64,000 nt of DNA, from contig JAPPNO010000042.1 in assembly GCA_028873845.1 (NCBI GenBank), positions 1-64,000 of the forward strand, in the 5' to 3' direction. This document shows, in pieces, positions 1 to 8,935 of the stretch. Source of the stretch: Gemmatimonadota bacterium. GTDB lineage: Bacteria; Gemmatimonadota; Gemmatimonadetes; Longimicrobiales; Gaopeijiaceae. The translations under genes were made by a program, and so were the position numbers. The notes beneath the pieces were generated by a model, which worked only from the letters and a program-made list of their open reading frames with translations, was not told the DNA's origin and did not search any database. The first letter of the stretch is position 1; every line of letters starts with the position of its first letter.

Positions 1-53
1 CGGCGACCCCCTGAACCCCATTCAGGTGCGCTACCGGACTGCGCCACGTCCCG
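1..53 (-). tRNA. tRNA-Pro (anticodon GGG), partial at window edge
   Basis: Read on the minus strand, bases 53 to 1 begin CGGGACGTGGCGCAG, a bacterial tRNA-Pro 5' half. The acceptor strand is CGGGACG, the D stem is GCGC/GCGC, and the anticodon stem is CCTGA/TCAGG around a seven-base loop ATGGGGT, which puts GGG at positions 34-36. The sequence stops at the window edge inside the variable/T-arm region, so the T arm and 3' acceptor strand lie outside. It follows the mmuM-like gene by about 12 bp on the same strand. Confidence 0.88.
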
Positions 54-65
54 AGGGTCATGAAG

Positions 66-1055
66 CTAAACCTTCCGTACGCGGTGGGGAAGCGCCGCCC
101 TCATCCGCCGGATGTCCTCCGGCCCGACGCGGCAGCAGCCCCCCACCCCCACCGCCCCCGCCGCAATCCAGCTCCGGCACGCGTCTCCCCAGTCGGGAAC
201 CTCCTCCGCACGGCCCCAGCGCTTCACTTCGGCGTCCCAGTCCCCGCCGGCGTTCGGGTAGACGATGACCGGCTTGCGGGTCCCGGCCCCGAGTGCGCCG
301 ATCAGGGCGGGCACGAATTCGGCCTCCGTACAGTTCACCCCGACGGCGCTCACCCCCGGGGTGTCCTCCGCCCAGCCGGCCACCTCGGCGATCGGAGTCC
401 CGTCACGGAGGTGGCCATCGTCACGGCAGGAAAAGCTGTACCAGGCCGGTCTTGCAACCGTCTCCCCCGCCAGTGCCGCCAGGACCCGTGCCTCCTCGAG
501 GGAGGGCAGCGTCTCGCACGCCAGCACATCGGCGGGACTCTCCGCGAGAAGGTGCAGGCGCCGGCGATGGAAGCCGGCCAGGTCGGCCGCACCGATCCCG
601 TAGTCGCCGCGGTACTCGGAGCCGTCGGCCAGGAACGCCCCGTACGGCCCGATGCCGGCGGCGACCAGCGGCCCGGGACGCCCGTCGGCCTTCGGTCGGC
701 TGTTTCGGAACCGGTTCCGCGCCCGAACGGCCAGCTCCACGGCCCCCAGCAGGATCTCCTCCGCGCGGGCGCCACCGATGCCCCGTGCGGCAAGGCCCTG
801 GAAGGTGGCCTGGTAGGTAGCGGTGGTCACGCAGTCGGCCCCCGCCTCCAGGTAGGCAAGGTGTGCGGCCATGATCGCGCCGGGGTCTTCGATCAGTACC
901 TTCGCGGACCAGAGCGGATCGTTCAGGTCATGGCCCCGCCGCTCCAGCTCCGTCGCGAGTCCCCCGTCGAGCAGGATGAACCCCTGGCGGGCAAGGAGCG
1001 TCGAAAACCCTGACGGTGTCTCTTCGCCGGCGAACGCCGGAGGGATTCTCCCCAC
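66..1055 (-). CDS. mmuM: Homocysteine S-methyltransferase family protein (MmuM-like)
   Basis: The 329-residue protein transfers a methyl group from a donor such as S-methylmethionine to homocysteine, giving methionine in the cytoplasm. It shows the family's N-terminal LLDGGLATELERRG segment, GVNCTE near residue 215, and the C-terminal GGCCR zinc-ligand motif, which together supply the three cysteines that bind Zn and activate the thiol. Length fits the family (about 300-330). The GTG start lies two codons after the stop of the upstream transporter gene, so the pair is a tight operon. The first ~18 residues precede the conserved region and the true start could be slightly internal. MmuM is the closest characterised relative; the methyl donor here is not shown by sequence. 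Confidence 0.88.
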   Translation of the reverse strand: MGRIPPAFAGEETPSGFSTLLARQGFILLDGGLATELERRGHDLNDPLWSAKVLIEDPGAIMAAHLAYLEAGADCVTTATYQATFQGLAARGIGGARAEEILLGAVELAVRARNRFRNSRPKADGRPGPLVAAGIGPYGAFLADGSEYRGDYGIGAADLAGFHRRRLHLLAESPADVLACETLPSLEEARVLAALAGETVARPAWYSFSCRDDGHLRDGTPIAEVAGWAEDTPGVSAVGVNCTEAEFVPALIGALGAGTRKPVIVYPNAGGDWDAEVKRWGRAEEVPDWGDACRSWIAAGAVGVGGCCRVGPEDIRRMRAALPHRVRKV

Positions 1056-1058
1056 GGT

Positions 1059-2489
1059 CTAGTCGGGCGCGCGCCGCAGGAAGAGGACCACGTGCAGCAC
1101 CACCACCACCGCCGACCACCCCAGGAATGCGACCGGGTTGCCCATTCCCGCGCCCAACGCACCGAGCAGCACCAGGGACACCGCCACCGGAATCACAAAA
1201 CGGATCAGGGGCCGCCACCACCCGCTCACGATGACGGGTCCCGCCGCCCCCCGGTTGGTCTCCTCGCGGAAGGCGCTCCACCCCCACTTCGACGCCACGT
1301 ACAACGCGGTGAGCAGCCCCACCACCGGCAGGAGGTAGTCGCCCGAAACGCGGTTCGCGAAGTCGAAGAGGTTCATGTCCGCGACGAGGAGATCCGACCA
1401 CGGTCCCAACGACAGGACGACGGGCACGCAGAGGACGAACGCTCCCACGGCGCAGAGCACGACGGACCGCATGCGGCTCATGCCCGTGGCATCGGTGACT
1501 GAAGCGACCAGGACCTCGAAGACGGCGACCTGCGAGGTGAACCCGGCGACGACCAGGAAGAAGAAGAAGGCCGCCCCGAACAGCCCGCCCCCGGGCATCT
1601 CGTGGAAGAGCGCGGTCATGGTGACGAAGAGGAGGCCCGCGCCCTGGTCGGGATCCATCCCGAAGGCGAAGAGGGCGGGGAAGAGGACCAGTCCCGCCAC
1701 CACCGCCACCCCCGTATCGAATGCGACCACCATCGAGGCGTTGCCCGGCACGTCGCTGTCGCGGGGGTCGAGATAGCTGCCCAGTCCGAACGCCGCCGCC
1801 ATCCCGATCCCGATCGAGAAGAACGCCTGGCCCAGCGCGGCGAGAACGGCACCGCCGCTCAGCGCCGAGAAGTCGGGTGTGAGGTACCAGGCCAGACCGG
1901 CGCCCGCGCCGGGCAGGGTCATGGCGCGCACGGCCATGGCGACGAGCAGCACGACGAGGACCGGCATGAGGAACCTGGCCGCGCGTTCCACGCCGCGGGT
2001 CACGCCCCGGCTCACCACGAAGGCGATCAGCGCGACGACGGCCGCGGCGTAGCCGACGACCGGGCCGGGCGTGGCGACGAAACGGTCGAAGGCGGCCCTG
2101 GTCTCGCCGGGCGTGCCACCCATCCCTCCGCCCCCGGCGAAGGTGACGAAGTAGGCCGCCAGCCATGCGATCAGCATGACGTAGTACGCCGTGATCAGCA
2201 CCGCGGTGGCCACGCCGAGCCAGCCGATCAGGTTCCACGGACTCGTGCGGGACCCGGTCAGCCGGCGCATGCCCGCGATGGGTGTGAGGCGCGCCTTGCG
2301 GCCCAGGCTCAGCTCGGCGGTCAACAGGGGGATCCCGATCAGGATGGCGAAGGCGACGTAGACCAGCATGAAGGCGCCGCCCCCGTTTTCTCCGGCCAGG
2401 GAGGGGAAGCGCCAGATGTTTCCCAGACCGATCGAGAAGCCGGCGGTGGCCAGGACGAACCCGATCCTGCTGCTCCATTGTTCGCGCAT
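1059..2489 (-). CDS. Sodium-dependent transporter, NSS/SNF family
   Basis: This 476-residue inner-membrane protein belongs to the neurotransmitter:sodium symporter family (LeuT fold), which moves amino acids or related amines with Na+. The diagnostic N-terminal stretch is present: RIGFVLATAGFSIGLGNIWR, followed by FPSLAGENGGGAF, which contains the unwound TM1 substrate/sodium site. About eleven or twelve hydrophobic segments follow. It is the first gene of a two-gene unit with the homocysteine S-methyltransferase downstream (3-bp spacing), suggesting that its substrate is a methylated sulfur or nitrogen compound. In E. coli the analogous partner MmuP belongs to a different transporter family, so substrate identity is inference only. 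A promoter-like element lies about 80 bp upstream. Confidence 0.9.
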   Translation of the reverse strand: MREQWSSRIGFVLATAGFSIGLGNIWRFPSLAGENGGGAFMLVYVAFAILIGIPLLTAELSLGRKARLTPIAGMRRLTGSRTSPWNLIGWLGVATAVLITAYYVMLIAWLAAYFVTFAGGGGMGGTPGETRAAFDRFVATPGPVVGYAAAVVALIAFVVSRGVTRGVERAARFLMPVLVVLLVAMAVRAMTLPGAGAGLAWYLTPDFSALSGGAVLAALGQAFFSIGIGMAAAFGLGSYLDPRDSDVPGNASMVVAFDTGVAVVAGLVLFPALFAFGMDPDQGAGLLFVTMTALFHEMPGGGLFGAAFFFFLVVAGFTSQVAVFEVLVASVTDATGMSRMRSVVLCAVGAFVLCVPVVLSLGPWSDLLVADMNLFDFANRVSGDYLLPVVGLLTALYVASKWGWSAFREETNRGAAGPVIVSGWWRPLIRFVIPVAVSLVLLGALGAGMGNPVAFLGWSAVVVVLHVVLFLRRAPD

Positions 2490-2570
2490 CGGTGTCTCCG
2501 TTCCGCCGGGTCGGATCAGCCCGCCTGGAACCCGGGAAACAACGCAGAGCGTAGCCCTGCGAACCCAATA

Positions 2571-2597
2571 TGTACACTACACATTACATAATGGAAA
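2571..2597 (-). promoter_or_regulatory. Candidate promoter of the NSS transporter-mmuM unit
   Basis: On the minus strand a TTTCCA hexamer (2597-2592) is followed after 15 nt by TGTACA (2576-2571) and then TATTGGG, in a markedly AT-rich patch. The spacing and the preceding GTGTAG match other intergenic elements in this window (24799, 43632, 49426, 59343). The transporter start lies about 80 bp downstream. The -35 match is weak. Confidence 0.4.
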
Positions 2598-2681
2598 CTA
2601 CACATAACATTACGGGGATACGAACCGAAGCCGACACAGATGCAACGCCGCTCAGGATCGGGGGATTCCTGCACGGGCCTG

Positions 2682-3074
2682 CTACAGCTGATACAGGGGT
2701 TCCGATCCCCTGTCCCCGTCCCGGACCAGGGTCAGAATGGCCGCCTGGGGCACGACGAGGTACTCCTTGCCCTCGAAGCTGATCTCCACGGCCGCCTTGC
2801 GGAAGAAGATCGCGAAATCGCCAACCCGGGCCTGCACCGGCAGGTAGCGCGCCTCTCCCGACCCGATCTTCCAGGGTTCCTCATCCAGTTCGGTGGGCGC
2901 TCCGATCGGGGTGCCCGGGCCGGTCGCCAGCACCCGGCCCCCCTGCACGGACTGCCTGTCCACCGCCGACGCCGGCAGATAGAGCCCGACCTTGGTGCGC
3001 TCCTCGCCTTCCTCCGGTTCGATCAGGACCCGGTCGCCGACGACGATCAGCTGTTTCCCACTCTCGCCTTCCAT
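2682..3074 (-). CDS. groES: GroES-type co-chaperonin
   Basis: The product is a 130-residue Cpn10 protein that would cap the GroEL folding chamber in the cytoplasm. Recognisable landmarks are VGDRVLIEPEEGEERTKVGL near the N-terminus, the mobile-loop region around residues 30-45, GRVLATGPG, VGDFAIFFRKAAVEISFEGK and the final YLVVPQAAILTLV. It is longer than the usual 95-100 residues because of extra sequence between the two half-barrel segments and at the C-terminus. The ATG at 3074 has GAGGAG about 7 nt upstream. No groEL gene is in the window, so this looks like a stand-alone, possibly second, groES. The frame stays open far upstream, but that part overlaps the aminotransferase gene and is not GroES-like. 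Confidence 0.85.
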   Translation of the reverse strand: MEGESGKQLIVVGDRVLIEPEEGEERTKVGLYLPASAVDRQSVQGGRVLATGPGTPIGAPTELDEEPWKIGSGEARYLPVQARVGDFAIFFRKAAVEISFEGKEYLVVPQAAILTLVRDGDRGSEPLYQL

Positions 3075-3232
3075 CCTGTGCTCCTCGAAATGGCCAGCGG
3101 GCGTTTCGTGACCAATGTCGTCGCTCGTGTCTGTCCGGACAACCGCGGCTGCGGCGCTGGAACGCTTGGGGGAGGGAACCCGACACCGGGGCGGCCGGCG
3201 AGGGCGGGCCAGTCTGGCCGGGCCGTCCGTAG

Positions 3233-4357
3233 CTAGGCTAGACCTGCCAGCGCGCCGCGAAGCGCATCGGCCACGGTGCGGATCTGGCCCGTGGTCAGTT
3301 CCGGATAGATGGGCAGCGCAATGGCTCGATCGGCCGCGCGCTCGCTCTCGGGCAGGTCGCCCCTGCGGTATCCGAGAGCGGCAAGGCACTCCTGCAGGTG
3401 GAGGGGCCGCGGATAGTAGACGGCGGTGCCGATACCGGCGGCCGCAAGCTCCTCCCGCACCCGGTCGCGATCCGTCACCCGAACCGCGTACTGGTTGAAG
3501 ACGTGCCTGTCGGTGACGATTCCGGGCAGGGTCAGAAGCGGGGGTTCCCGGTCTGCGAGGTCCCCCAGGAGGCGCGAATAGAGGGCCGCATTCGCCCGGC
3601 GCGCGTCGATCCAGCCGTCCAGGTGTGGCAGCTTGGCCCGGACCACCGCGGCCTGCAGCGCATCGAGGCGAAAGTTCCCGCCCACGATCCGGTGATGGTA
3701 CTTGACGTCTTCGCCGTGGACGCGCAGGGCCCTGACCCTGTCCGCCCGCGCGGCGTCGTTCGTGACCACCATCCCGCCGTCCCCGAAACACCCCAGGTTC
3801 TTGGACGGAAAGAACGAAAAGCAGCCATAGTCCCCGATCGATCCGGCGCGCCTTCCTCCGTGTTCGGCCCCGATCGCCTGGGCCGCGTCCTCGATGACGG
3901 CCAGTCCGCGCGACCGTGCGATCTCCATGATCGGCGCCATCTCGGCCATCTGCCCGAAGAGGTGCACGGGTATGACGGCGCGGGTCCTCTTCGTGACGCT
4001 GTCGGCCACCCGCGCGGGGTCGAGGTTGAGGGTGACCGGATCGATGTCCGCGAACACCGGCGTGGCTCCGACGCGCGCGATCACGCCGGCGGTGGCGAAG
4101 AAGGAGTACGGGGTGGTGACGACCTCGTCCCCGGGACCGATGCCCTCGGCCATGAGGGCGACGAGGAGCGCATCGGTCCCCGAGGATACCCCGATGGCAT
4201 GGTCACTGCCGACGTAGCGGGCGATCGCGTCCTCGCACGCTTCCACCGCCGCGCCGAGAATGAAACGCTGGGAAGTGACGACCTCGGCCATCGCGGTGTC
4301 GATCTCGTCCCTGATCGACGCGTACTGCGCGGTGAGGTCCAGAAGGGGTACTTTCAT
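3233..4357 (-). CDS. DegT/DnrJ/EryC1/StrS-family PLP aminotransferase
   Basis: The 374-residue enzyme belongs to the sugar aminotransferase fold-type I family that aminates nucleotide-linked keto-sugars for O-antigen, capsule or glycan synthesis. Visible marks include GVSSGTDALLVAL (cofactor phosphate site), the Asp of VIEDAAQAIGAEH that contacts the pyridine nitrogen, and SFFPSKNLGCFGDGG with the Schiff-base lysine. Length is typical. No other sugar-biosynthesis gene lies next to it, so substrate and pathway cannot be named. It starts with ATG at 4357, diverging from the permease gene with only 31 bp between start codons. Confidence 0.92.
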   Translation of the reverse strand: MKVPLLDLTAQYASIRDEIDTAMAEVVTSQRFILGAAVEACEDAIARYVGSDHAIGVSSGTDALLVALMAEGIGPGDEVVTTPYSFFATAGVIARVGATPVFADIDPVTLNLDPARVADSVTKRTRAVIPVHLFGQMAEMAPIMEIARSRGLAVIEDAAQAIGAEHGGRRAGSIGDYGCFSFFPSKNLGCFGDGGMVVTNDAARADRVRALRVHGEDVKYHHRIVGGNFRLDALQAAVVRAKLPHLDGWIDARRANAALYSRLLGDLADREPPLLTLPGIVTDRHVFNQYAVRVTDRDRVREELAAAGIGTAVYYPRPLHLQECLAALGYRRGDLPESERAADRAIALPIYPELTTGQIRTVADALRGALAGLA

Positions 4358-4388
4358 GGGTCCCCCAAGCTAAACGGTCGAGGAAGCG

Positions 4389-6365
4389 GTGGATATGTTG
4401 TCCTTCCGCGGTGAACAGGTGGAACGAAGCGGTCCGGTGCTGAAGCGCCGCCGCACGAAATCCCGGGGCACTCCGTCCGCGCCCGCCCGGCCCCTTGCGC
4501 GCTTGCGGCGCCTCGCGATTCTGGCATGCACCGCCGTCGTGACGTTGATGCTCTCCGCGGCGCTCCTGGTGCGCGGCGGTGGCGGCGGACCCTTCCACAC
4601 GGTGGACGCCGCCGTGACGCCGACGGTGGAGACGGAGGGGTTCCCCGCGCCCGATTACGGGACGGGCGCCGCCGAGCTGGCGGATGTCGACCGCCTCGTG
4701 CGCACGACCCTGGCCCTCGTGCTGATGGCTGGCGTGACCGCACTGGTCAGCCTCCTGGGCGTCATCGCGGCCGACAACCTCGCGCTGGAGGGACGGCGGG
4801 TGGTCGAGGTCATGCTGGGCGCCCCCCCGGGCCGAATGATGGGCGGAGCGGCGAAATGGTGGGGCCGGTGCCTCCTGTGCAGCCTTGCTGTCGGAGCCGC
4901 GGTCGCGGCGGGCGCGGCCGTCGTGATGACGGGTCTGGCACCGCCCGGGATTTCCTTTGCCACACCGTCCTGGCTGAGCGGACTCGGCGGGCTTCTGGTG
5001 CTCGCCGGTCTCCTGGCAGCGGCGGCGGTCCTCCCGGTCCGGAGCCTGTACGGTCCCTCGCGGCCGCTGGTGCAGGAAGCGGAGAGCCAGCACCTCACCG
5101 ACCCCCGGCCGAGGCGTTTCAACCGCGTGCTCATGATCACCCTGCAGCTCTCGGTGGCGGTGACGATCGTGGCCGCATCGGGCCTCTTCCTGTTGTCGCG
5201 CGGGGGGGATCCGTGGGGCGTGGCAGGCACCTCCGGTCCCGGGGCCGCGGACGCCCACCCGGTTCTCGGCGTGCTCACTCCCACTGGCAGCGCGGCCGGG
5301 GACGGGGCTGCCCGAGCCGCCCTCTACGCGTCGGCGCTCGCCACGGTCCGGCGCGCGCCCGAACTCGTTGCCGAGTCGCTGGCGACACCGGGGGCGTGGA
5401 TCGGACGCGGTCCGGAGGTGCGCACCGCGAACGAGTGCGGCAGGTGCTCGAACGGCGGGATGCCGCACCCGATCCATGTCGCCATCGTCAAGCACCACGC
5501 CGTCATGCCGGGCTTCTTCGCGGAGCGCGGGCTGCCTTTCGTTGCCGGACGCGGCTTCGGCACGGAAGGCACCCGGGCGGAGGGAACGGGCGAGGTGGTC
5601 ATCAACCAGGCGTACGCCAGGGCGCATTTCCTGGAACCCCCGGTCATCGGGCGACGGGTGGCGCTCGGGGGACTGCGAGGGGAGTGGCACGTCGTGGTGG
5701 GCGTGGTGCGCGACGGCGGCGGCCGGGGACTGGGCGCCTCCGGATCACCGCACTCGGTCTACTTCTCCGCGCTTGACCACCCGCCCGCCCGCATCGAGCT
5801 GGTGGCATCGGTGCCCGCCGTTTCGGCAGCGGACGAGGACGACTCCGTGCGCATCGTGCGCGAGTCGCTGGCCGGTCTGCCCGGAAGCGGGCTGGCGCTG
5901 ACCGGGCTGAGACCCGCCACCGAGGAACTGGAGCGGGTGTACGGAACGTCCGTCTGGCTGGGTGGCGCGTCGCGAGGTGCCGGACTCGTCGCCGCGCTGG
6001 TGGCCGTGCTGGGCATGGTGGGAACGATGCGGACGCACGTCCGGTCCCGGTTGCGTGACATGGGCATCCGGTCGGCGCTGGGTGCCGCGCCGCGTGCGCT
6101 CAAGCGGCTGATTCTGCGTGAGGCGCTGAGGATGGGGGTGGCGGGGGTGGGGATGGGTCTTTGGGGCGCGATGCTGGTGGTGGGCGTCCTGGCCCCGCCG
6201 GGCGTGGATGTCTTCAACGCGCCGCTGTTCCTGGCCATCGCCGTGATCTTTGTGGGCGGGTCGGTCGCCGCGGCCGTGCCGAGTGCCCGGCTGGCGGCCA
6301 CGGCGGAGCCGCGTGAGGTGATGGACGCATGGGCAGTGGGCAAACCGCCTTCGGCATCCATGTAG
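4389..6365 (+). CDS. Orphan FtsX/MacB-type permease
   Basis: This 658-residue membrane protein resembles the duplicated permeases common in Acidobacteria-like genomes. An N-terminal membrane segment (about residues 38-60) is followed by a first FtsX-like helical bundle (about 110-230, with GRRVVEVMLGAPPGRMM), a further membrane segment near 245, a MacB-like periplasmic domain (about 270-500, including FFAERGLPFVAGRGFG and WHVVVGVVRDGG) and a second FtsX bundle with RLRDMGIRSALGAAPRALK near 555-575. Such permeases normally need an ABC ATPase, and none is adjacent. The usual N-terminal periplasmic domain of the first half looks shortened. It may transport lipophilic molecules or act mechanically, but no substrate can be inferred. 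Confidence 0.75.
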   Translation: MDMLSFRGEQVERSGPVLKRRRTKSRGTPSAPARPLARLRRLAILACTAVVTLMLSAALLVRGGGGGPFHTVDAAVTPTVETEGFPAPDYGTGAAELADVDRLVRTTLALVLMAGVTALVSLLGVIAADNLALEGRRVVEVMLGAPPGRMMGGAAKWWGRCLLCSLAVGAAVAAGAAVVMTGLAPPGISFATPSWLSGLGGLLVLAGLLAAAAVLPVRSLYGPSRPLVQEAESQHLTDPRPRRFNRVLMITLQLSVAVTIVAASGLFLLSRGGDPWGVAGTSGPGAADAHPVLGVLTPTGSAAGDGAARAALYASALATVRRAPELVAESLATPGAWIGRGPEVRTANECGRCSNGGMPHPIHVAIVKHHAVMPGFFAERGLPFVAGRGFGTEGTRAEGTGEVVINQAYARAHFLEPPVIGRRVALGGLRGEWHVVVGVVRDGGGRGLGASGSPHSVYFSALDHPPARIELVASVPAVSAADEDDSVRIVRESLAGLPGSGLALTGLRPATEELERVYGTSVWLGGASRGAGLVAALVAVLGMVGTMRTHVRSRLRDMGIRSALGAAPRALKRLILREALRMGVAGVGMGLWGAMLVVGVLAPPGVDVFNAPLFLAIAVIFVGGSVAAAVPSARLAATAEPREVMDAWAVGKPPSASM

Positions 6366-6372
6366 CCCCGGC

Positions 6373-6915
6373 TCAAAAGAGGCTCGTCTGCAGTCCCCCC
6401 GCCTCCAGATCGAGAAGGCGCCGCTTGCGGCCCAGGCCGCCCCCATAGCCTCCGAGATCGCCGTTGGCGCGGATCACCCGGTGGCAGGGCACCACGATCG
6501 CGATCCGGTTGTCGCCATTGGCCCTCCCCGCCGCGCGCGACCCGCCGGGCGATCCGGCCTGCCGCGCCAGCTCATCGTAGCTGATCGTTCGTCCGTAGGG
6601 GATCCCGAGCAACCGGCGCCAGATCCGCTCCTGGAATCCGGTCCCCGCCAACACCAGCGGAATGTCGAAGTCGCGCCGCGTGCCGGCGAAGTACTCGTCC
6701 AGCTGCGCGTCCAGCCGATCGAGGTGCGGATGGCTCCCGGCCGTCGGCGGTCCGACCCGCTCCTCGATCCGCGCGAGCTGGGCCGGAAGCAACGGCCGGT
6801 CCGCGAACTCGAGCAGACATACGCCCTCGGCGGTGGCTCCGGCCAGCATGGGTCCGAGCGGGGTATCGAGTCGTTGCGTGACCACGGGAGTTCGACTGGA
6901 GGTCATGTCCGCCAA
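6373..6915 (-). CDS. ogt: Methylated-DNA--protein-cysteine methyltransferase
   Basis: The 180-residue protein directly removes alkyl groups from O6-alkylguanine, transferring them irreversibly to its own cysteine. The active-site motif is VPCHRVIRANGDLGGYGGG near residues 137-155, and the recognition helix region includes GIPYGRTISYDELARQAGSP. A TTG start at 6915 is chosen because AGGAGG lies 7 nt upstream; an ATG three codons on (6906) is the alternative. The gene sits 2 bp after the alkA-like gene on the same strand, so the two alkylation-repair activities are probably co-transcribed. No AdaA-type regulatory domain is present. Confidence 0.93.
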   Translation of the reverse strand: MADMTSSRTPVVTQRLDTPLGPMLAGATAEGVCLLEFADRPLLPAQLARIEERVGPPTAGSHPHLDRLDAQLDEYFAGTRRDFDIPLVLAGTGFQERIWRRLLGIPYGRTISYDELARQAGSPGGSRAAGRANGDNRIAIVVPCHRVIRANGDLGGYGGGLGRKRRLLDLEAGGLQTSLF

Positions 6916-6917
6916 CG

Positions 6918-7550
6918 CTACCCCTCCTTCGCCTCATCGCACAGCCGGTACAGCACCCAGGTGGCCACCGAACGCAGCGGTCGCCACGGTTCGGCGCGGT
7001 CGAGCACGGCCCCCGGCGACGGGCGCTCTTCCAGGCGGTCCAGAATGCGCGCCCCTTCCCGCACCCCGAGGTCGCCCGCCGGCATCACGTCGAGGCGCCC
7101 CAGGCGAAACATCAGAAACATCTGAGCCGTCCACTCTCCGACTCCCCACACCGAGGACAGCATTTCGACCACTTCATCGTCGGACATGCGCGATACGCTG
7201 CGGAGCCGCACCGAACCGGCCGCGCACCGGGCGGCCAGGTCCTTCACGGCGCGGGTCTTCGCGGCGGAGAACCCGGCCCCCCGAAAGCTCTCGTCCGGTA
7301 GCTCCAGACATTCCTTCACCTTGGGAAACCCGGGTCCGGGAGTGAGAGCGCAGACACGGCCGTAGATCGTTCGCGCGGCGGCCCCGGCCAGCTGCTGGTA
7401 GGCGATCGACCGCGCTATGGCCTGGAAATGGGAGCCGCGGGCGAGCGGTCCCGCGGGGAAGCCCGGGAAGGGCGCGACACGTTCCATCGCGACCCCCAGA
7501 ACAGGGTCGCGGGCGGCGAGTTCGCGGAGTTGGGCGGCTGTGGGTTTCAT
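6918..7550 (-). CDS. alkA: DNA-3-methyladenine glycosylase II (AlkA-like)
   Basis: This 210-residue helix-hairpin-helix glycosylase would excise 3-methyladenine and related alkylated bases. The HhH-GPD signature is SVWGVGEWTAQMFLMF followed by PAGDLGVR, whose Asp is the catalytic residue. SIAYQQLAGAAARTIYGR is the conserved upstream helix. It lacks the N-terminal AlkA_N domain of the E. coli enzyme and resembles the shorter bacterial form. It is first in a two-gene unit with ogt and ends 2 bp before it. Single-strand orientation and spacing support joint expression for alkylation damage. Confidence 0.92.
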   Translation of the reverse strand: MKPTAAQLRELAARDPVLGVAMERVAPFPGFPAGPLARGSHFQAIARSIAYQQLAGAAARTIYGRVCALTPGPGFPKVKECLELPDESFRGAGFSAAKTRAVKDLAARCAAGSVRLRSVSRMSDDEVVEMLSSVWGVGEWTAQMFLMFRLGRLDVMPAGDLGVREGARILDRLEERPSPGAVLDRAEPWRPLRSVATWVLYRLCDEAKEG

Positions 7551-7574
7551 GCCAGGCGGGACGGGACGGCGGAC

Positions 7575-8771
7575 TCAGCCACCGACAAGCCCCGGGATTC
7601 CGACCAGCGGATCGACCTCGGCGCCGTAGTCCACCCCCGGCACCTCGAAGCCGAAGAGTTGCAGGAAGGCCGACCGATAGCCGTCGAAGTCGGACACGTC
7701 GCGCAGGTTCTCCGTCGAGATCGAGTCCCACACCTCCAGCACCGCGGCCTGCGTCTCCGGTTTCATCTCGAGATCGTCCAGGCGGATGAAGCGGTCCTCG
7801 TCGGTCTCGATGCCACCGGGACCGTAGACCTTGTCGCCGAAGAGCCGCCGCGCCTGCTCCATCGGGCCTTCATGGTCGCCCTTCTCCTTCATGATCCCGT
7901 ACAGGATGGACACGTAGAGCGGAACGACCGGGATCGCCGCGCTCGCCTGCGTCACCACGGCCTTCATGATCGCGATATGGGCTCCGCCTCCCGTCGCGGC
8001 CAGTTCCCTGTCGAGCTCGTCCGCCGTGCGGTGAAGGTCGGACTTGGCGCGCCCGATCGCCCCGTCGCGGTAGATCGGCCAGGTCAGTTCGGGTCCGATG
8101 TAGCTGTACGCGAAGGTGCGGCATCCGGGCGCCAGAACACCTCCGTCGCGCAGCGCGTCCATCCACAGCCGCCAGTCCTCGCCCCCCATGACCGCCACGG
8201 TCGCGTCGACCTCCTCGCGAGTGGCCGCCGCCAGCTCCACATCGGTGACCTCGGCCTTGTCCGTGTTCAGCGTCTTCGACCGGTACACGTCCCCGATCGG
8301 CTTCAGCACCGAGGTGAACCTCTCGCCGGTGTCCGGGTGGGTGCGCCGGGGAGCCGCCACCGAGTTCACCACGCAGTCGACCGGGGGAAAGTCCCGCCTG
8401 AGCGCGTCCACCACCCTGGCCTTCGCCTCGTGCGAGAATGCGTCGCCGTTGTACGAGGCCGACTGGAGCCCCGCCCGCGCGGCCGCCTCCTCGAAGGCCG
8501 CCGTATTGTACCACCCCGCCGTTCCCGGCCGCCGCGCCCTGGGAGCACGGTCGAAGAAGACGCCGAATGTGGCCGCCTCCCCGCCGAAGGCCAGCGCGAT
8601 CCGCGACCCGAGGCCGTAACTGGTCGAGGAGCCCAGCACGAGGACCGAACGCGGCGGGTTGGCAATGGGGCGGGCGCGGGCGTGCGCGATCCGGGTCTCG
8701 ACGTTGCGGGCGCAACCGGTGGGGTGCGTGGTGACGCAGACGAAGCCGCGAACTCGTGGGCGGATGATCAT
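7575..8771 (-). CDS. fabV: NADH-dependent trans-2-enoyl-CoA/ACP reductase FabV
   Basis: The 398-residue enzyme matches the FabV family length and carries out the last reduction of fatty-acid elongation. The start MIIRPRVRGF (ATG at 8771) is the usual FabV N-terminus. The NADH-binding glycine-rich stretch is VLVLGSSTSYGLGSR. The family-specific Y-x8-K catalytic pair is in IYRDGAIGRAK, and NSVAAPRRTHP is also conserved. It is the triclosan-resistant alternative to FabI. The open frame continues upstream of the chosen ATG but has no family similarity. It runs in the same direction as alkA-ogt, with a 24-bp gap. Confidence 0.93.
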   Translation of the reverse strand: MIIRPRVRGFVCVTTHPTGCARNVETRIAHARARPIANPPRSVLVLGSSTSYGLGSRIALAFGGEAATFGVFFDRAPRARRPGTAGWYNTAAFEEAAARAGLQSASYNGDAFSHEAKARVVDALRRDFPPVDCVVNSVAAPRRTHPDTGERFTSVLKPIGDVYRSKTLNTDKAEVTDVELAAATREEVDATVAVMGGEDWRLWMDALRDGGVLAPGCRTFAYSYIGPELTWPIYRDGAIGRAKSDLHRTADELDRELAATGGGAHIAIMKAVVTQASAAIPVVPLYVSILYGIMKEKGDHEGPMEQARRLFGDKVYGPGGIETDEDRFIRLDDLEMKPETQAAVLEVWDSISTENLRDVSDFDGYRSAFLQLFGFEVPGVDYGAEVDPLVGIPGLVGG

Positions 8772-8935
8772 GGTGGGGTGCGTTGAGGTGGTTGTGTAGC
8801 TGTTTCGATGAGCCGCCGGGGGTCCCTGGCGCCCGAAGGCACGCGCCCCGGGGCCGGAGCGCGTATCATCGTAGGCGGGTCCTCGAGTGAAGGCGCCCTG
8901 CAATGCTAACGCATGGACGGGAAAGGTGAACACCG

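Noticed and set aside
4389-6365. A classical MacAB efflux pair
   Set aside because: No ATPase or membrane-fusion gene is adjacent, and the protein has two FtsX bundles in one chain.
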